From contig JAHFCF010000010.1 in the NCBI GenBank assembly GCA_023249645.1, positions 1 through 64,000 of the forward strand: a stretch of 64,000 bases of DNA, written 5' to 3'. Under the pieces are notes generated by a model that was not told where the DNA came from, searched no databases, and was given only the letters and a program-made list of their open reading frames with translations. Both the position numbers and the translations under genes were made by a program. Positions 61,242 through 64,000 of the stretch are shown here, piece after piece (positions within the stretch are counted from its first letter, which is position 1; each line of letters opens with the position of its first letter). This DNA is from Elusimicrobiota bacterium. GTDB lineage: Bacteria > Elusimicrobiota > Elusimicrobia > UBA1565 > UBA9628.

Positions 61242-61973
61242 AGAATATGGAAGACGTTTTCCGCCGCATTCATCCTGTGGGGGCATGCGGTGGCCATGGC
61301 TGCTATTTCCCCGAACATGATCTCCCAAGCGGATCATCTCTACTGGAACCGCCATCAGAACGGGAATCTGGAAAGTTCGGTCGCGCTTCTGCAATCCCAG
61401 CCCGCGGATGAGCCGGAGATCCTCTGGCGTTTGGGCCGGAGTCTGGTGCGACTTGGAGAAAAGCGCGTGTCCAAGTCGGAGAAGCTGGTTATTTTTTCAC
61501 GAGCCGAGAGCCTTCTTCGCCGGGCCGTGGTCCTGGAGCCGCAGTCGCCGGACGCGCATTTCTGGCTGGGCATCGCCATGGGTCGCCGCGGCGAGACCCG
61601 GGGGATTCTCCGGTCGCTCTTTCTCGTCGGCCCGCTCAAGCGGGAGATGCGCGAGGTTTTAAAGCTCAATCCCAACCATGGCGGAGCGCATCATGTGCTG
61701 GGCGAGATGCTTTTCGAGATCCCCATGGTGGCGGGGGGGAGCAAGAAGGGGGCGGTGCGCGAACTGGAGACAGCGGCCAGCTTGGAGCCGGACCGGTCGT
61801 CCCATTTTACGGCGCTGGCCGAGGTCTATCTTTCGGTGGGAGACCGCGCCAAGGCCAAGGCCTCCCTGGAGCATGTTTTCGCCATCAAGACTCCGGCCGA
61901 TCCCTCGGAATACGCTGATGACGTGCAAGACGCGCGGGAGATGCTCAAAAAAGCCGGGCTGATGAGTCCTTAG
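61200..61973 (+). CDS. TPR-like protein with N-terminal export signal
   Basis: 257 aa. A signal-peptide-like segment (RRRIWKTFSAAFILWGHAVAMA, about 13-34) follows a short N-terminus encoded by palindromic element 3. The rest has tetratricopeptide-type helices: ILWRLGRSLVRLGE, AHFWLGIAMGRRGETRG, GAHHVLGEML, HFTALAEVYLSVGDRAKAKASLEHVF. Such repeats mediate protein contacts. There is no Shine-Dalgarno before ATG 61200, and the element's A-tract directly precedes it. It converges with the HNH gene and overlaps it by 4 nt. Confidence 0.75.
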   Translation: MSMIYREISSQGRRRIWKTFSAAFILWGHAVAMAAISPNMISQADHLYWNRHQNGNLESSVALLQSQPADEPEILWRLGRSLVRLGEKRVSKSEKLVIFSRAESLLRRAVVLEPQSPDAHFWLGIAMGRRGETRGILRSLFLVGPLKREMREVLKLNPNHGGAHHVLGEMLFEIPMVAGGSKKGAVRELETAASLEPDRSSHFTALAEVYLSVGDRAKAKASLEHVFAIKTPADPSEYADDVQDAREMLKKAGLMSP

Positions 61974-62953
61974 TCCCTATTCCATAGCCCCAGGCGTTGC
62001 GCTTCTGACTTGTTGTGCGAGCGGCATAAGAGCCGGATGTTGGCCGGGTCATCTGAACGGCCGCCCAAGGCCCAAGGGACGATGTGATCGTATTCCAGCC
62101 ACGCGGTCTCATCGCAGCGAGTGCCGTCCGGGCCCATGTAGGCGCATCGCCCAGCATCTCGTTGACGCACCTCGTCTTTGACCCATTTCGGAATATGCCG
62201 TCTGAGTGATGAAGTCGGATCCTTCGTCTGGCGTCGACCTGGTTTTGAGAAGAGTTCTCGCGTCACCAAGCGCCGGAGGGCTTCGCCGATCACCTCCTCC
62301 ATGCGGCCCATGGGGAACTTATGCCGGAGCAGGTCGCGGGCCTGGTCGAACCAGCTTTGGACCCGAGCGTCGGCCGTAAAGGTGAACGCGACGCGGCCGT
62401 TCGTCGGAACCGTTGGAGTTGCGGGACTGGCCGGCGGCAGGATGATGTCCAAGCCCGGCAAAGAACCTTCCCAGAGGGGCGCGGCTGACGAACTCGGTGC
62501 CGGAGCGCAGGGCGGCGGGAGCTGGCGGATCCGATCGTGCGGTTCTGCGGTCGCAGGGGAAAGCTCCGCAACCAAACGCTCCACTTCCCGTTTGCTCCTG
62601 CGTGAGGCTTGGCGCAGCAACTGTTTGTGGTTTTCAGGAGTGAGCACGGGTTCAAGCATGGCCACGCTGACCAGGTGCAGTTCTCCTTGGGCGAGCATGC
62701 GTAGTATTGAGGGGTATTTGCGGGCTGCGCGTGCTGTCCGCACGCGCCTGATGGCATCGCTTTCGGAATAGCCCAGTCGTCGGGTAAGATAAGCGAATAC
62801 GGAGGAATAGCCCTTTTTCTGGCAGGCGCTGCGCTGGTCGAGCTCTCCCAAATGAATGAGAAGATCGACCAGGCTGAAGCGTTCAGTCTCAGCCAGTGCT
62901 TCTATCTTGCCGAACAATGTCTCATCGGAAAGCTTCGCGAGTTCCAGCTCCAT
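61970..62953 (-). CDS. HNH endonuclease with DUF222-like N-terminus
   Basis: The C-terminus has an HNH nuclease motif: CAYMGPDGTRCDE, LEYDHIVPWALGGRSDDPANIRLLCRSHNK, with a Zn-type Cys set. The N-terminal about 120 residues (helical, FAYLTRRLGYSESDAIRRVRTARA) resemble the DUF222-type region commonly joined to such HNH domains. I choose ATG 62953 because the ECF-like -10 box ends 7 nt before it; ATG 62962 lies in the box itself. Such genes are often multicopy and mobile. It shares its promoter type with both ORF6N genes. Confidence 0.85.
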   Translation of the reverse strand: MELELAKLSDETLFGKIEALAETERFSLVDLLIHLGELDQRSACQKKGYSSVFAYLTRRLGYSESDAIRRVRTARAARKYPSILRMLAQGELHLVSVAMLEPVLTPENHKQLLRQASRRSKREVERLVAELSPATAEPHDRIRQLPPPCAPAPSSSAAPLWEGSLPGLDIILPPASPATPTVPTNGRVAFTFTADARVQSWFDQARDLLRHKFPMGRMEEVIGEALRRLVTRELFSKPGRRQTKDPTSSLRRHIPKWVKDEVRQRDAGRCAYMGPDGTRCDETAWLEYDHIVPWALGGRSDDPANIRLLCRSHNKSEAQRLGLWNRD

Positions 62954-62959
62954 GCTATA

Positions 62960-62986
62960 CATACGATCGACCCTTAAAAAAGTTCC
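62960..62986 (-). promoter_or_regulatory. ECF-sigma-like promoter of the HNH gene
   Basis: On the minus strand: GGAAC (62986-62982) in GGGAACTTTTTT, 16 nt, CGTATG (62965-62960). Third copy of this promoter in the window. It leaves no leader before ATG 62953. Confidence 0.6.
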
Positions 62987-62991
62987 CAGGA

Positions 62992-63111
62992 TGGCAGGCG
63001 ATGATAAAAAAATGATTATTTCATAATCATTTTTTAAAAATTACCTCCACCGGTGGAGGTAGAATTAAAAAAAGTTATATATTTAAATCAGAATTTAATA
63101 TCAACGTGCCA
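62992..63111. repeat. Palindrome-centred AT-rich element, copy 4
   Basis: Centre ACCTCCACCGGTGGAGGT (63043-63060), 20 bp perfect with T/A. Ends TGGCA (62992-62996) and TGCCA (63107-63111) are equidistant from the centre. The left arm, reverse-complemented, contains AAAAAATGATTATGAAATAA, matching the right arms of copies 1 and 2, so this copy is inverted like copy 3. It lies between the PDZ and HNH genes. Confidence 0.75.
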
Positions 63112-63134
63112 GATTTTTTAGTTACTGAACCGGC

Positions 63135-64000
63135 TTATGGCTTCTGGGTATTGGGCGCGGCTGAGGGCGCAGGCTTATCAAAAGGCAGCGGCGCCGGCGT
63201 CTCGACTCCGTCCCGGTAGAAGACGCCGCGCTTCATCTTCAAGGTCCGCGGCCTGTCCGTCGCCTTCTGCGCCACGACCTTGACGAAGCTGCCGGGCTTC
63301 CCGTAGAGGGCGGCCAGGGCGTCCTCGAACTCGAGTTTGGAGCTCGAGCGGCCGTTGATGGAGGTCAAGATGTCGCCCACGCGCAGGCCCTCCTTTTCCG
63401 CGGATCGTCCCGCGATCACATGGGTGACCTCGAAGCTGCGTCCCGTCTCTGTTTCCAGGGTCTTGATCCAGGCCCCCGGGCCTGCCGCGTAGAATTGGGG
63501 AGGTTCCGTGATCGTCGCCGGTTCTTCGAGTTCCAGGCGCAGGCGCTCATCGGCGCGCACCAGCGGCGTTTTCTTCTTCTGCTTGGGGTCGATCACGACG
63601 GGCTCGCCGATGACGAGGGTGCCGCCGGGGCTGACCCGGATCGTGGGCTGCTCGCCGGACGCGTCCGTGATGCGCGCCGAAAGCGTCACGGTGTGCCCAC
63701 CGGTCAGCAGGGCCTTGAAGAACCGGATGCGCAGAGTCCGCGTCCCCTCGGCGGGTGTGGCGGCTTCGAGGACCTTGCCTGAGATGAGGCTGTGCGGCGG
63801 CAGGCAGAGGAAATCCAGATTGGCGTCCGCGGCGACCGCCATGGTCACCTCACCCTGCAGGACGTCGCCCGTGGCGACCGTCTTCTTGATCCCCTCCGGG
63901 AAGCGGATCCAGAAGGCCTGATGGGCCGGGATGTCGATGGACAAAGACGTCGCCCGGTTGCGCGCCTCTTCGGCGAGGGCTTCGGCTTCCTTCAGGCGCG
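63135..64000 (-). CDS. PDZ-domain envelope protein, 5' end outside the window
   Basis: The frame is open to the window edge, reading a charged helix (RLKEAEALAEEARNRATS) before the first TTG at 63944, so the gene is truncated here. The visible 288 residues hold a beta-rich module (LPPHSLISGKVLEAATPAEGTRTLRIRFF, about 65-95), then a PDZ domain: VTHVIAGRSAEKEGLRVGDILTSINGR. The C-terminal tail is Pro-rich (PAPLPFDKPAPSA). PDZ modules in bacteria often bind protein C-termini or act with periplasmic proteases. The start and N-terminal domain cannot be judged. Confidence 0.75.
   Translation of the reverse strand, partial: RLKEAEALAEEARNRATSLSIDIPAHQAFWIRFPEGIKKTVATGDVLQGEVTMAVAADANLDFLCLPPHSLISGKVLEAATPAEGTRTLRIRFFKALLTGGHTVTLSARITDASGEQPTIRVSPGGTLVIGEPVVIDPKQKKKTPLVRADERLRLELEEPATITEPPQFYAAGPGAWIKTLETETGRSFEVTHVIAGRSAEKEGLRVGDILTSINGRSSSKLEFEDALAALYGKPGSFVKVVAQKATDRPRTLKMKRGVFYRDGVETPAPLPFDKPAPSAAPNTQKP

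Noticed and set aside
1..64000. CRISPR arrays, rRNA genes, riboswitches, phage structural genes
   Set aside because: I looked for regularly spaced repeats, rRNA signatures and known aptamer cores and saw none. The only repeats are those listed.

Overview
This 64 kb window is GC-rich, gene-dense chromosomal DNA from a Gram-negative bacterium. It combines several very large exported proteins, TolC-like coiled-coil segments, a heme pathway ending in protoporphyrinogen oxidase and ferrochelatase, an AmgK/MurU-type wall-sugar salvage pair, and butyrate kinase with phosphotransbutyrylase. That mix fits an uncultured Elusimicrobiota-like (or Omnitrophota-like) lineage. The taxonomic guess is inference; no rRNA gene is present.

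Layout. 1-31 kb: four exported proteins on the + strand, including giants of 3434 aa (SecA-like ATPase motifs) and 4681 aa (TolC-like segments). They are interrupted at 14-15.8 kb by an ORF6N-domain gene and a REP-associated-type transposase that has lost its HUH histidines. 31-38.9 kb: a glycan-binding/glucodextranase-C pair, a phosphopantetheinyl transferase, tRNA-Cys, an MFS transporter, a PrxQ peroxiredoxin, two small unknowns, a second ORF6N gene and a SIS-domain protein. 39-49.4 kb (minus strand): a membrane protein, CheC-like and CheY-like proteins, hemG, then an M3 peptidase-radical SAM-hemE-hemH operon, then an exported coiled-coil protein. 49.5-56.4 kb: a small exported protein, an exported two-domain Clp-type AAA+ unfoldase and a tandem pair of paralogous exported coiled-coil proteins. 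56.5-64 kb: a MurU-like/AmgK-RapZ pair, a response regulator-buk-ptb operon, a TPR protein, an HNH endonuclease and a PDZ-domain protein cut by the window end.

The most striking discovery is regulatory. Eight genes, all encoding proteins with N-terminal export signals, share one promoter design: TAGGTCC, 16 nt, TAGGTCC directly followed by AAAGACCC, exactly 23 nt, then a TAAAAT-like -10. The members include both giants, the exported Clp ATPase and the coiled-coil family. This looks like a regulon for an undescribed cell-envelope system in which two ATP-dependent motors carry export signals.

Two further families stand out. Four AT-rich elements are each centred on an 18-bp perfect palindrome whose sequence differs between copies while symmetry is kept. 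Three genes (two ORF6N, one HNH) share an ECF-sigma-like promoter (GGAAC-N16-CGTATG). Several genes have a -10 box ending exactly 7 nt before the ATG, suggesting leaderless mRNAs.
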